A DNA stretch of 64,000 nucleotides from Bacteroidaceae bacterium (GTDB lineage: Bacteria > Bacteroidota > Bacteroidia > Bacteroidales > Bacteroidaceae): assembly GCA_017541025.1 (NCBI GenBank), contig JAFXZY010000083.1:1-64000 (forward strand), read 5' to 3'. Below the pieces are notes generated by a model. The model did not search any database and had not been told where the DNA came from. It saw only the letters and a list, made by a program, of their open reading frames with translations. Positions 23,103-31,447 of this stretch are shown here, in pieces; the first letter of the stretch is position 1, and every line of letters starts with the position of its first letter. The position numbers and the translations under genes are program-made.

Positions 23103-25355
23103 ATGGAAGAACTACCTCATCTTATAATAGACCTTGCCTACATACTCATTGTAGCTGGAGCCGTAACCATCATCTTCAAGAAGTTGCGGCAACCGCTGGT
23201 ATTGGGTTATATTGTAGCAGGTTTTCTGGCCGGTCCTCACATGACTTATACACCATCCATCATGGATACTACAAGTATCAACGACTGGAGTCAGATAGGT
23301 GTGATATTCCTGATGTTTACATTGGGCTTGGAGTTCTCCTTCAAACGTATATTAAAGATGGGCCTGCAACCCGTCATTGCTGCTTTGCTTGTTATGACCT
23401 GTATGATAAGTATAGGCAGCGAAGTAGGATGGTTATTTGGTTGGAGCGATATGGACCGACTATTCCTCGGAGGTATGTTGGCCATGAGTTCCACTACCAT
23501 TATCTATAAGGCTTTCGATGACTTCGGAGTCCGACTGCAACCTTTTGCCTCTAAGGTACTTTCTGTCCTTATTTTGGAAGATATACTGGGCATCTTACTG
23601 ATGGTAATTCTGAGTGCTATGGCAGTCAGTCGTAAGTTCGAGGGTGTAGAATTGCTGAACTGCCTGATGCAGTTGGGATTTTTCCTGTTGCTATGGTTCC
23701 TGGTGGGTGTTTTTATTATTCCCATTATATTAAGAAAGTATAAGAATTACATCAATAGCGAAACATTGCTGATAGTAAGCGTAGGGCTTTGTTTCATGCT
23801 GGTGGTGATAGCTTCCAGTGTTGGTTACAGCCCTGCCTTCGGAGCCTTCATGATGGGAAGCATCTTGGCCGAGACAACCGATTCCGAACGTATCTCCAAG
23901 TCCATCAGTTCGCTGAAGGATTTCTTCGGAGCCATCTTCTTCGTCAGTGTGGGAATGTTGGTAGATCCCAATATTCTTGTGGAATACTGGTTGCCTATCA
24001 TCGTTATTACGTGTGCCGTTATCTTGGGACAGATGACGTTAGGAAGTCTTAGTTTCCTTATTTCGGGCAACGACCCGAAGGATTCCATCAAGTGCGGTTT
24101 TTCTTTGGTGCAGATAGGCGAGTTTGCCTTCATCATTGCATCCTTAGGCGAGTCGTTGGGTGTAACCAGTAAGTTCATTTATCCTGTTGTGGTAGCTGTA
24201 AGTATTATTACAACCTTCTTTACACCTTATATCATAAAGTTTGCCGACCCCTTTTATAAGCATATAGAGAAGTATATCCCCAAGACTATCTCCGACAATA
24301 AGTTCAGTGCGCTCCGCAAGCAGCGTTCGTATGTTAAAGGAAAGATGAGCTTGGGTAATGCCTGGAAATCTCTGCTGCGTGGTGTTTTCATGTATGCTAT
24401 CATCTACCTTACGCTCTGCAGTGCTATCTTGGGTGCCGTCTACTCCAGCTTGCTGCCGCTCTGCCGGCAGATCTGCGGACATTGGTACGGTAACATTGTT
24501 TGCGGAGTGATAACGATTCTGTTTCTTTCGCCTTTTGTCCGGCCTATCATTATCAAGAAGAATCATTCCGAGGAGGCTAAGTTTCTGATTCGTTTCAATA
24601 AGTTCCACCGCCTGATGGTACATATCCTGCTGTTGCTTAAATTCTGCATAGGCGCTTTCGTTGTCTATTATACAATAAACTTCCTGTCGCCTCTCTGGTG
24701 GTTATGGAACTTGCTGATAAGTATCATAGTAACTTTGGGAATTGTCTATAACCGCAGGGTAAAGCTGATAAGCATCCGTATAGAGCGTACCTTCCGCAGG
24801 AATCTGCGCAGCCGCGAGCAGACATCTGTACTCCCCTCGTACGGACGTAAGCTGAAAGGCAGGGACTTACAGATTGCAAGCTTTACGGTGCCGGGTAATA
24901 CCAAGTGGGGAGGCAAGACGTTGATGCAACTTAATTTCGGCCGTACCGAACATATTCATATTGCTGCCATTACCCGAGGCTTAAAGCGCATAAATATCCC
25001 TGGTGGCAACAGCAAGATTTATCCGGGCGACATCATAGAGATTGTTTCCGATCAGGAAGGTTTGCGATCTTTCCAGAATAAAATGCTGCACGATGTTTAT
25101 CTGCTGGAAGAAAGCAATGCCTTGCGCAACACGCTTTCTATCATTCAGGTAAGCATCAGCAACAGCAGTCCTATGTGCGGAAAAACTCTTATGGACATAG
25201 ATTTCCGCAGCCGGTACAATTGTATGGTTGTGGGTATAGAAGACGAGAAGGGTAATTTGCAGGTTACACAGGCTCAACGTAAATTCCAGGCTGGCGAACG
25301 TATCTGGGTAGTAGGCGAGGAAGCCGACCTTACCATGCTCCGCATGGGAGTTTAG
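23103..25355 (+). CDS. CPA2-type cation:proton antiporter with TrkA-C domains
   Basis: This 750-residue inner-membrane protein has about 12 N-terminal membrane helices of the Na+/H+ exchanger (KefB-like) fold, with G-A-V-T-I-I-F-K-K-L-R-Q-P-L-V-L-G-Y-I-V-A-G and S-S-T-T-I-I-Y-K-A-F. Three or four more hydrophobic helices follow. Two TrkA-C-like ligand-binding domains sit in the last 170 residues (L-Q-I-A-S-F-T-V-P-G-N-T-K-W-G-G-K-T-L and V-S-I-S-N-S-S-P-M-C-G-K-T-L). Such proteins exchange K+ or Na+ for protons under control of the cytoplasmic domains. The extra helices after the core make it longer than typical KefB. Confidence 0.88.
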   Translation: MEELPHLIIDLAYILIVAGAVTIIFKKLRQPLVLGYIVAGFLAGPHMTYTPSIMDTTSINDWSQIGVIFLMFTLGLEFSFKRILKMGLQPVIAALLVMTCMISIGSEVGWLFGWSDMDRLFLGGMLAMSSTTIIYKAFDDFGVRLQPFASKVLSVLILEDILGILLMVILSAMAVSRKFEGVELLNCLMQLGFFLLLWFLVGVFIIPIILRKYKNYINSETLLIVSVGLCFMLVVIASSVGYSPAFGAFMMGSILAETTDSERISKSISSLKDFFGAIFFVSVGMLVDPNILVEYWLPIIVITCAVILGQMTLGSLSFLISGNDPKDSIKCGFSLVQIGEFAFIIASLGESLGVTSKFIYPVVVAVSIITTFFTPYIIKFADPFYKHIEKYIPKTISDNKFSALRKQRSYVKGKMSLGNAWKSLLRGVFMYAIIYLTLCSAILGAVYSSLLPLCRQICGHWYGNIVCGVITILFLSPFVRPIIIKKNHSEEAKFLIRFNKFHRLMVHILLLLKFCIGAFVVYYTINFLSPLWWLWNLLISIIVTLGIVYNRRVKLISIRIERTFRRNLRSREQTSVLPSYGRKLKGRDLQIASFTVPGNTKWGGKTLMQLNFGRTEHIHIAAITRGLKRINIPGGNSKIYPGDIIEIVSDQEGLRSFQNKMLHDVYLLEESNALRNTLSIIQVSISNSSPMCGKTLMDIDFRSRYNCMVVGIEDEKGNLQVTQAQRKFQAGERIWVVGEEADLTMLRMGV

Positions 25356-25478
25356 TTTAGAGTTTAGAGTTTAGAGGCAGTTTATTAAGTAGAAAGTTCC
25401 GCTTTGCGGAGTTACTTTTAAACTCTAAACTCTAAACTTTCCAACTGCCTTTAAACTCTAAACTATGAACTCTAAACT
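25352..25478. repeat. TTTAGAG tandem arrays forming a large inverted repeat
   Basis: AGTTTAGAG units at 25354-25376, followed by GGCAGTT, face AACTCTAAACT arrays and AACTGCC at 25418-25478. The arms can form a stem of about 25 bp with an internal GTTCCGC-type hairpin. It lies between the convergent antiporter and aldo/keto reductase genes and may act as a two-way terminator. Confidence 0.75.
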
Positions 25479-25480
25479 TT

Positions 25481-26869
25481 CTAAAGTTTGTTCTGCTTCA
25501 GCTTCTCTACAAAATCATCTACCCTTGCAAGCAGATGTGGGATATCCAGCTGCTGCGGACAATGCGGAACACAGGCACGGCATTGGATGCAGTGGTTGGC
25601 CTGACGCAACTTGGGCACACTTCTGTCGTAGCCAACCAGGAAGGCACGGCGGGCTTTCTGATAGTTCTCGGCCTGCTGACTCTCGGGCACATTACCCTTG
25701 TTCACACATTTGTTATAATGAACAAAGATAGCCGGTATGTCCAGTCCGTACGGACAAGGCATACAGTACTTGCAGTCGTTGCAGTCGATGGTAGGATAGC
25801 TGTTGATAAGCGTTGCCGTTTCTCCCTCGAGCCATTGCTGCTCGTCTTCCGTAAGTGGCTTCAGTGGCGAATAGGTGCGTATGTTGTCCTCCAGGTGCTC
25901 CATGTAGGTCATGCCGCTCAGCACGGTGAGTACATTCGGTTTGCTGCCGATATAGCGGAAGGCCCAACTGGCTACGCTGCTCTCGGGGTCGCGCTGTTTC
26001 AGGTGCACCACCACATGGTCGGGCACCTTGCTCAACCGGCCGCCCAACAGAGGTTCCATAATGACGGCGGGAATCTCCAGCTCGGCCAGTCTGTTATACA
26101 GGTATTCGCCCGAACGGCCCTTGTCCTTATCGTTGTGCCAGTCGCAGTAGTTAGCCTGAATCTGTACGAAGTCCCATTCGTATTCGTCGTGATGGTCCAG
26201 CATCCAGTCAAAGACAGCCACATCGCCGTGGAAAGAGAAGCCCAGGTTCCTGATTCTCCCTGCCGCCCGTTGTTCCATCAGCCAGTCCAGCAAGCCGTTG
26301 TCGAGGAAGCGCTGGTGCAGGTTGTGCATACCGCCGCCACCTATAGAGTGCAGGAGCAGATAGTCTATATAGTCCGTCTTCATATACTTCAGGCTGTTCT
26401 CGAAGATTTCCTTTCCTGCCTCGAAGCTGTATTGCTGGGGACTGAAGTTCGACAGCTTCGTAGCTATGAAGTACTGGTCCCTGCGGTAGCCGCTCTTCTC
26501 CAGCGCGATGCCCAGCGACTCCTCGCTCTTTCCCCGGCAGTAGGCTGGCGACGTATCGAAGTAGTTTACACCATGATCCAGTGCATACTTACACAGGCGG
26601 TTGCACTGTTCCTGGTCTATCACATCCTCGTTATCGACTTTCTTGTGCGGCAGGCGCATCCAGCCGTAACCCAGAATACTTACTTTCTCCTGTGTCTTGG
26701 GGTTCACCCTGTAGGTCATCTTATCCGTAGGAACCGGACCTGTATGATGCCCCATATAATCTATCTTTCCGTTACCTTGGGAATCTCCTGCACCACAACT
26801 TGCCAAAGCCGTAGTAGCGGCAACAGTACCCGTAACCTTCAAGAAATCTCGTCTGTTATATTCTTTCAT
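25481..26869 (-). CDS. Fe-S aldo/keto reductase with Tat-like signal
   Basis: This 462-residue protein starts MKEYNRRDFLKVTGTVAATT, a twin-arginine-type signal with a possible lipobox at L-A-S-C. The AKR barrel spans about 60-350, with D-T-S-P-A-Y, H-G-V-N-Y-F and a TK-L-S motif. The C-terminus has two ferredoxin-type clusters: C-N-D-C-K-Y-C-M-P-C-P and C-I-Q-C-R-A-C-V-P-H-C-P. This arrangement is common in anaerobes and suggests electrons delivered from the cluster domain. The next upstream gene in the same direction encodes a membrane Fe-S protein, a plausible electron partner. The substrate is unknown. Confidence 0.88.
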   Translation of the reverse strand: MKEYNRRDFLKVTGTVAATTALASCGAGDSQGNGKIDYMGHHTGPVPTDKMTYRVNPKTQEKVSILGYGWMRLPHKKVDNEDVIDQEQCNRLCKYALDHGVNYFDTSPAYCRGKSEESLGIALEKSGYRRDQYFIATKLSNFSPQQYSFEAGKEIFENSLKYMKTDYIDYLLLHSIGGGGMHNLHQRFLDNGLLDWLMEQRAAGRIRNLGFSFHGDVAVFDWMLDHHDEYEWDFVQIQANYCDWHNDKDKGRSGEYLYNRLAELEIPAVIMEPLLGGRLSKVPDHVVVHLKQRDPESSVASWAFRYIGSKPNVLTVLSGMTYMEHLEDNIRTYSPLKPLTEDEQQWLEGETATLINSYPTIDCNDCKYCMPCPYGLDIPAIFVHYNKCVNKGNVPESQQAENYQKARRAFLVGYDRSVPKLRQANHCIQCRACVPHCPQQLDIPHLLARVDDFVEKLKQNKL

Positions 26870-26894
26870 AAATACTCTAAATTCTCAATTCCGT

Positions 26895-26945
26895 AAACCG
26901 TAAACAATAAACCGTAAACGGTAAACGGTAAACCGTAAACTAACT
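26895..26945. repeat. GTAAACC/GTAAACG tandem array
   Basis: About seven imperfect 7-mers lie between the Fe-S membrane protein gene and the AKR gene. Both genes are on the minus strand, so the array would be transcribed in the operon. Confidence 0.75.
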
Positions 26946-26957
26946 CTCAACTCTAAA

Positions 26958-28544
26958 CTAAATCTCCCTATGCACCTCGTGTCCCTCCACATAGATAGCG
27001 CTGAAGGGACGGGACGGACAAAGGTTCTCGCAGGCACCGCAACCGATACACTTCTCCTCATTCACAACGGGAATCAGCAGCAGGCGCTCACGCGGAATCT
27101 CCTGATTGTCGGCATCCAGCCAGCGTCTTCCGTCCTGATGCACACCAGCCTGCAGGGGAACCATCTGGATAGCTCCGGCAGGACAATGGCGGGCACAGTT
27201 GCCACAGGGTATGCCGTCGGCAAAAGGAACACAGTTGTCTTTCAGCCATACGGCATGACCCACCTGCGTAGCAGTGCGCTGTTCTACGGTAATGGGCTTA
27301 ATAGCACCCGTAGGACAGACGTCGCTGCAACGGGTACATTCGGGTCGGCAGTAACCGCGCTCGAAGCTCACCTCGGGCTGCATAAAGCGGTCCAGGCTGT
27401 TGCTGGGACGCAGCACATCGTTGGGGCAGCTGTTGATACACAACTGACAGGAGGTGCAGTGTTCCGACAGATTCCTTATCGATTCAGAACCCGGAGGGGT
27501 AATCAGCTTTTCTCTCTTGGGCTTCTTCTTATCCTCAATCTCAGCCAGTCCGCCATCGGTGGTCTTCTCTTGGGCCTTCACCAACGAAGTGCCGGCCAGC
27601 AAAGCCATACCCGTCAGCACGGAACGACGACCTTCGTCAATAGCAGGATTTTTCAGCTCCTCGTCCGTCTTTGGCTCTTCGCTGCCTTGCTTTTTCTTCC
27701 AATTGTTATATATAATGTTTTCCTTGTCTATCATGGGTTTGTAGCCGAACGAAAGGGCGCCGAACTTACATTCCTCCAGACAGTCGCCGCAAACCACACA
27801 GCGCGAGTAGTCTATCGTATGGTTCTTAAGGTCGATACAGGCCGACTTGCAGTTACGTTCACACTTGCGGCAGTTCTTGCAGGCCTCGGCATTTATCACC
27901 ATCTTCAGACGTGAGTGGCGTGACAAGATTCCCAGGAAAGTTCCTACGGGACAGATAGTGTTGCACCAGGTACGTCCGCCGCGCCAAGCCAGCACACCTA
28001 TGATAACCCAGGCTGCCACAGCAACCAAGAGGGCGGGAAGGCTCTTCATCCACACATCCACCTCGTAGAAGGCATAGCTGCCGAAATGCTCGGCAACCAT
28101 AGCCAGTCCGTTGTTGGCCAGCTTATAAAGCGGAGAGAACACCGTTCCCACAATCCTGCCGTACGTACTGTAGGGAGCAATCAGACCAACTACCCAAGCC
28201 AGATTCGTTGCCAGCAGAAGACCCGTAAGCGCCAGAAGAGAAGCACGCAGAATGCCTTTCTCCTCGCTGTAGCTGTACTTGTTTTTCTTCTTGCGGAACC
28301 AAGCGATTACATCCTGCATCACACCCAAGGGGCAGATGATGGAGCAGTAGATACGGCCAAACAGCAGCGTCAGGGCTACCAGAAACAGCAGCGCTCCAAT
28401 GTTCATAGCCACCAAAGCAGGCAGGAACTGAATCTTGGCCATCCATCCCAGATACACATGAGCCGTACCGGTGAAGTCCAGCAGCAACCACGTTATCAGA
28501 ACCCAGAAGATGAGGGCCAGCGTAATTCTTACTTTTCTTAGCAT
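26958..28544 (-). CDS. NapH/RnfB-like membrane [4Fe-4S] protein
   Basis: This 528-residue protein has four or five N-terminal membrane helices with the NapH-type cysteine signatures C-S-I-I-C-P-L-G and C-N-T-I-C-P-V-G. These are followed by ferredoxin motifs near residues 220-250 (C-K-N-C-R-K-C-E-R-N-C-K) and several more clusters in the last 190 residues (C-T-S-C-Q-L-C-I-N-S-C-P, C-T-R-C-S-D-V-C-P, C-I-G-C-G-A-C-E-N-L-C-P). An internal R-R-S-V-L-T-G-M-A-L-L-A-G segment near 308 looks like an embedded Tat-type or membrane segment, so the C-terminal half may be exported. It probably passes quinol electrons to periplasmic partners such as the neighbouring AKR. Confidence 0.85.
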   Translation of the reverse strand: MLRKVRITLALIFWVLITWLLLDFTGTAHVYLGWMAKIQFLPALVAMNIGALLFLVALTLLFGRIYCSIICPLGVMQDVIAWFRKKKNKYSYSEEKGILRASLLALTGLLLATNLAWVVGLIAPYSTYGRIVGTVFSPLYKLANNGLAMVAEHFGSYAFYEVDVWMKSLPALLVAVAAWVIIGVLAWRGGRTWCNTICPVGTFLGILSRHSRLKMVINAEACKNCRKCERNCKSACIDLKNHTIDYSRCVVCGDCLEECKFGALSFGYKPMIDKENIIYNNWKKKQGSEEPKTDEELKNPAIDEGRRSVLTGMALLAGTSLVKAQEKTTDGGLAEIEDKKKPKREKLITPPGSESIRNLSEHCTSCQLCINSCPNDVLRPSNSLDRFMQPEVSFERGYCRPECTRCSDVCPTGAIKPITVEQRTATQVGHAVWLKDNCVPFADGIPCGNCARHCPAGAIQMVPLQAGVHQDGRRWLDADNQEIPRERLLLIPVVNEEKCIGCGACENLCPSRPFSAIYVEGHEVHREI

Positions 28545-28575
28545 AAATAATGTTGTTATGGTTAAAGATATACTG

Positions 28576-28583
28576 CAAAGCTA
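28576..28583 (-). promoter_or_regulatory. -7 box TAGCTTTG for the Fe-S membrane protein/AKR pair
   Basis: CAAAGCTA on the plus strand, 32 nt upstream of the start at 28544. Confidence 0.55.
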
Positions 28584-28745
28584 CTCATTATTTTTGATTA
28601 TCGGAGATTTTGATGTTTTTTTTTCCCGTTTTATGCCTAAAACACTCTCAAATGTACTTTTTACTAAGATGTTTTGCAGATTATTCACGAAAAAAACATA
28701 TCTTAGCCCCGCAAAACATACAAATTTTGGATAAAAATTAATAAC

Positions 28746-28781
28746 GTCAACGATAACGATAACGATAACGATAACGAAAAC
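28746..28781. repeat. CGATAA tandem array
   Basis: Five units of CGATAA, then CGAAAA, lie upstream of the hydrolase gene. The same unit recurs after that gene at 30137. Confidence 0.75.
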
Positions 28782-28811
28782 AGACAACTCGCCAACTAAA
28801 ATAAATATATT

Positions 28812-30137
28812 ATGAAACTCTCGTTGTTCAAAAGTTCTTCCCCTAGAGGGGAAGTCAGAAAGGGTCTTTCAATTGCAGCGCTTGCATTGCTGTTTGCAAC
28901 AAGTATTTGCACATCAGCTCAGGAGGGAATTTGGTCGGGCGAACTCGAAGCCCAGGGTATCAAGATTCCTCTCGTCTTTAACTTCACCGCCGATGGCTGC
29001 ACCCTCGATTCTCCCTCACAGGGCGTGAAGGGATTAAAGGCCGAAAAAAGCTATACCGACGATGGTAAACTCAAAGTCACTATCCCTTCCATAAATGCAT
29101 CTTACGAGGGTGTTTACGCTTTGAACGTTATCTCCGGCAACTATACCCAGAACGGATTCTCCTTTCCCCTGACGCTCAAGCAAGGAGCACCTAAGGTCAA
29201 CCGTCCTCAGACACCCGTAGGCCCCTTCCCTTATAAGACCGAAGAGGTGAAGTTCCGGAACGGAGACTTTATCTTCAACGGCACTTTGGCGCTGCCCGAA
29301 AACTGCACAGCACAGACACCCGTGGTACTCTTTGTCACGGGAAGCGGACAGCAGGACCGCGACGAGACACTCTTCGACCATAAACCCTTTGCCGTTATTG
29401 CCGATGCCCTCGCTCGCAAGGGCATAGCTTCCTTGCGCTACGACGACCGCGCCTTCGGCGATTCCTCCGTTCCCTTCTATAACTTCACTACCCACGACTT
29501 CAAGTCCGATGCCGCTGCAGGCCTCGATTTTCTGCGCACCCGATTCCAGAAGGTGGGTATTATCGGACACTCCGAAGGCGGTACCATCGCCCTCATGCTG
29601 GCTGCCGAAGGCAAGGCCGACTTTATTGTCTCCTTGGCAGGAATGGTTGTTTCCGGTAAGGAAACCCTTCTGTGGCAGTCCCGCATTTCTCTGGAGTCCT
29701 TAGGGGTGCCGCAGGAAGGTGTAGATCAATACATGAATATCGTCAGCAACATCTACGATAAGGTGGCAGAGGGTAAACAGGATGCTATCGATACCTCTTT
29801 CGCCCCCGAAGCCATGAAGCCCGTTCTTCAGCGAGCCCTTCAACAACTCTCCACACCCTATATGCAGCATCTCCTATCGGTTGATGTCCGTCCCCTCCTG
29901 CCTCAGATCAAATGTCCCGTCCTTGCTCTCAACGGCAAGAAAGATACGCAGGTCAACTGCCAGGCTAACTTAGACGCTCTGGACAAGGGCCTCACAGCTA
30001 AGCATCAAACGGTGGCACTGGATAATCTCAACCACCTCTTCCAGCACTGCACCACTGGCAACCTCATGGAGTACCAGCAGATAGAGGAAACCTTTGCTCC
30101 TGAAGCCCTCCAGCAAATAGTGGAATGGATTAAATAA
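28812..30137 (+). CDS. Secreted alpha/beta hydrolase
   Basis: This 441-residue protein has a beta-rich N-terminal region (about 40-150) and an alpha/beta hydrolase domain with the nucleophile elbow G-H-S-E-G-G near residue 253, the oxyanion region V-T-G-S-G-Q-Q-D-R-D-E, and a C-terminal L-N-H-L-F-Q that supplies the likely catalytic His. The layout fits secreted serine esterases of the EstX/YqiA-like type in Bacteroidota. The signal peptide is unusual: after MKLSLFK comes S-S-S-P-R-G-E-V-R-K-G, encoded by a palindromic element, before the hydrophobic core L-S-I-A-A-L-A-L-L-F-A. The stop is followed at once by a CGATAA array. Confidence 0.85.
   Translation: MKLSLFKSSSPRGEVRKGLSIAALALLFATSICTSAQEGIWSGELEAQGIKIPLVFNFTADGCTLDSPSQGVKGLKAEKSYTDDGKLKVTIPSINASYEGVYALNVISGNYTQNGFSFPLTLKQGAPKVNRPQTPVGPFPYKTEEVKFRNGDFIFNGTLALPENCTAQTPVVLFVTGSGQQDRDETLFDHKPFAVIADALARKGIASLRYDDRAFGDSSVPFYNFTTHDFKSDAAAGLDFLRTRFQKVGIIGHSEGGTIALMLAAEGKADFIVSLAGMVVSGKETLLWQSRISLESLGVPQEGVDQYMNIVSNIYDKVAEGKQDAIDTSFAPEAMKPVLQRALQQLSTPYMQHLLSVDVRPLLPQIKCPVLALNGKKDTQVNCQANLDALDKGLTAKHQTVALDNLNHLFQHCTTGNLMEYQQIEETFAPEALQQIVEWIK
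28835..28865. repeat. Palindromic element inside the hydrolase signal sequence
   Basis: CTTCCCCTAGAGGGGAAG with a GTCAGAAAGGGT flank. It encodes about 10 residues between the start and the hydrophobic core. Confidence 0.65.
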
Positions 30138-30259
30138 CGATAACGAAAACGGGAACGATAACGAAAACGATAACGAAAACGAAAACGATAACGAAAACTT
30201 TAATCGGTTATAGGTTATCGGTTATTGACGAAAGACAGTAAACCGTAAACAGTAAACAA
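30137..30259. repeat. CGATAA/CGAAAA, GGTTAT and GTAAAC tandem arrays
   Basis: The array begins at the stop codon of the hydrolase gene and runs to the start of the next gene. It contains about ten CGATAACGAAAA-type units, two GGTTAT units and two GTAAAC units. Confidence 0.75.
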
Positions 30260-31375
30260 ATGTTCAAATTTCAATTTTCATTTGCAGCACTTGCGCTGCT
30301 ATCGCTCGTCGCTTGTACCGACTCCAAGTTAACAAGCACGATAAGCGTTGTGGGCAATCTGGGCGACGAAAAACCCATCTATCTCCGTACCTTCTATACC
30401 GGAGACTCCCTCATGCAGGCACAGACCGTCGAGGACAACATCGTGACATTCGTCATCGAGATCACCGAACCAACCTACGTAACCATCGACCGCTCAGCCA
30501 ATAAGAGCGGCACCTCTGTCATAAGCGTCATAGCCGACGGCTCCCCCGTTGTGGTAGGACTCGATGGTGACAGTTTCAAGATAAAAGACGGCTCCAGCGA
30601 GAATATGGCTCTTGCTAAGGCACAGGCCAAACTGAACGAGATGGACGAACTCTTTAAGCCCCTTCTCGATGAGTTCGACGCGGTTGCCGAGCGTTACAAC
30701 CAGGACATCCCCGACAGTCTGCTGGCCAGCTTCCAGCAGCGTTACGGCGAGCTTAATGTGCAGGAGATAGCACTCAAGAAGAGCATTGTCCGCGACAATG
30801 CCGAAAACCATGTGCCCATATATTTCCTCTGCCGTTACTTCGACGACTTCGGAACAGAGTTCATAGACAGCTTCCTGCCCACCTACCGCTATAAGGACAG
30901 CAAAGACCTCGACCCCGTAAAGAAGCTTATGGATGCCGATAAGAACAAGTTGCCCGGAGCCCCCGTAGTGGATTTTGTCGGAAAGGACCTCAACGGCAAG
31001 GAGTGCCATCTTACCGACTATGTCGGCAAGGGCGAGTATGTGCTGGTAGATTTCTGGGCAAGCTGGTGCGGCCCCTGCCGTGGCGAGATTCCCAATGTAA
31101 AGGCCAATTACGACAAGTACCGCCAAAAGGGATTCCAGGTAGTAGGTATCTCCTTTGATGACAGTAAGGAAGATTGGCAGAAAGCCGTTCAGGAGCTGGG
31201 TATCGAATGGCCTCAGATAAGCGACCTCAAGGGATGGCAGAGCGGAGCCGCCACCACCTGGCACATCACAAGCATTCCCGCCACCATCCTCTACGATCCC
31301 GAAGGAAAAGTCCTCAAGACCGACCTCCGAGGCGAAGGCTTAGGAAAAGCACTACAGGAAATCTTCGGAGAGTAA
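30260..31375 (+). CDS. TlpA/ResA-type thioredoxin lipoprotein with DUF4369-like N-terminus
   Basis: This 371-residue protein has a lipoprotein signal (F-A-A-L-A-L-L-S-L-V-A-C, Cys about 19). A DUF4369-like beta domain covers about 25-120, a helical linker follows, and the thioredoxin domain spans residues 230-371 with W269-C-G-P-C-R and the cis-Pro region I-T-S-I-P-A-T-I. It is the common Bacteroidota peroxiredoxin/TlpA layout, anchored in the periplasm and likely a thiol reductase. It may be co-transcribed with the hydrolase, though tandem arrays separate them. A convergent hairpin follows. Confidence 0.9.
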   Translation: MFKFQFSFAALALLSLVACTDSKLTSTISVVGNLGDEKPIYLRTFYTGDSLMQAQTVEDNIVTFVIEITEPTYVTIDRSANKSGTSVISVIADGSPVVVGLDGDSFKIKDGSSENMALAKAQAKLNEMDELFKPLLDEFDAVAERYNQDIPDSLLASFQQRYGELNVQEIALKKSIVRDNAENHVPIYFLCRYFDDFGTEFIDSFLPTYRYKDSKDLDPVKKLMDADKNKLPGAPVVDFVGKDLNGKECHLTDYVGKGEYVLVDFWASWCGPCRGEIPNVKANYDKYRQKGFQVVGISFDDSKEDWQKAVQELGIEWPQISDLKGWQSGAATTWHITSIPATILYDPEGKVLKTDLRGEGLGKALQEIFGE

Positions 31376-31407
31376 ACCGTAGGAAGAAAGAGCGAATAAC
31401 CTATTTT

Positions 31408-31442
31408 CTCCCCAGTCAGGAATCCTTTTTCTAACTGGGGAG
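31408..31442. terminator. Hairpin between convergent genes
   Basis: CTCCCCAGT (31408-31416) and ACTGGGGAG (31434-31442) form a perfect 9-bp stem with a 17-nt loop between the two stops. The T-rich tail is weak, but its position fits a shared terminator. Confidence 0.7.
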
Positions 31443-31447
31443 TTCTG

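Noticed and set aside
25535..26896. Long open frame on the plus strand (about 450 codons) antisense to the Fe-S aldo/keto reductase gene.
   Set aside because: The minus-strand frame has a Tat-like signal, AKR motifs and two clusters; the plus-strand frame has no recognisable domain and is a codon-bias shadow.
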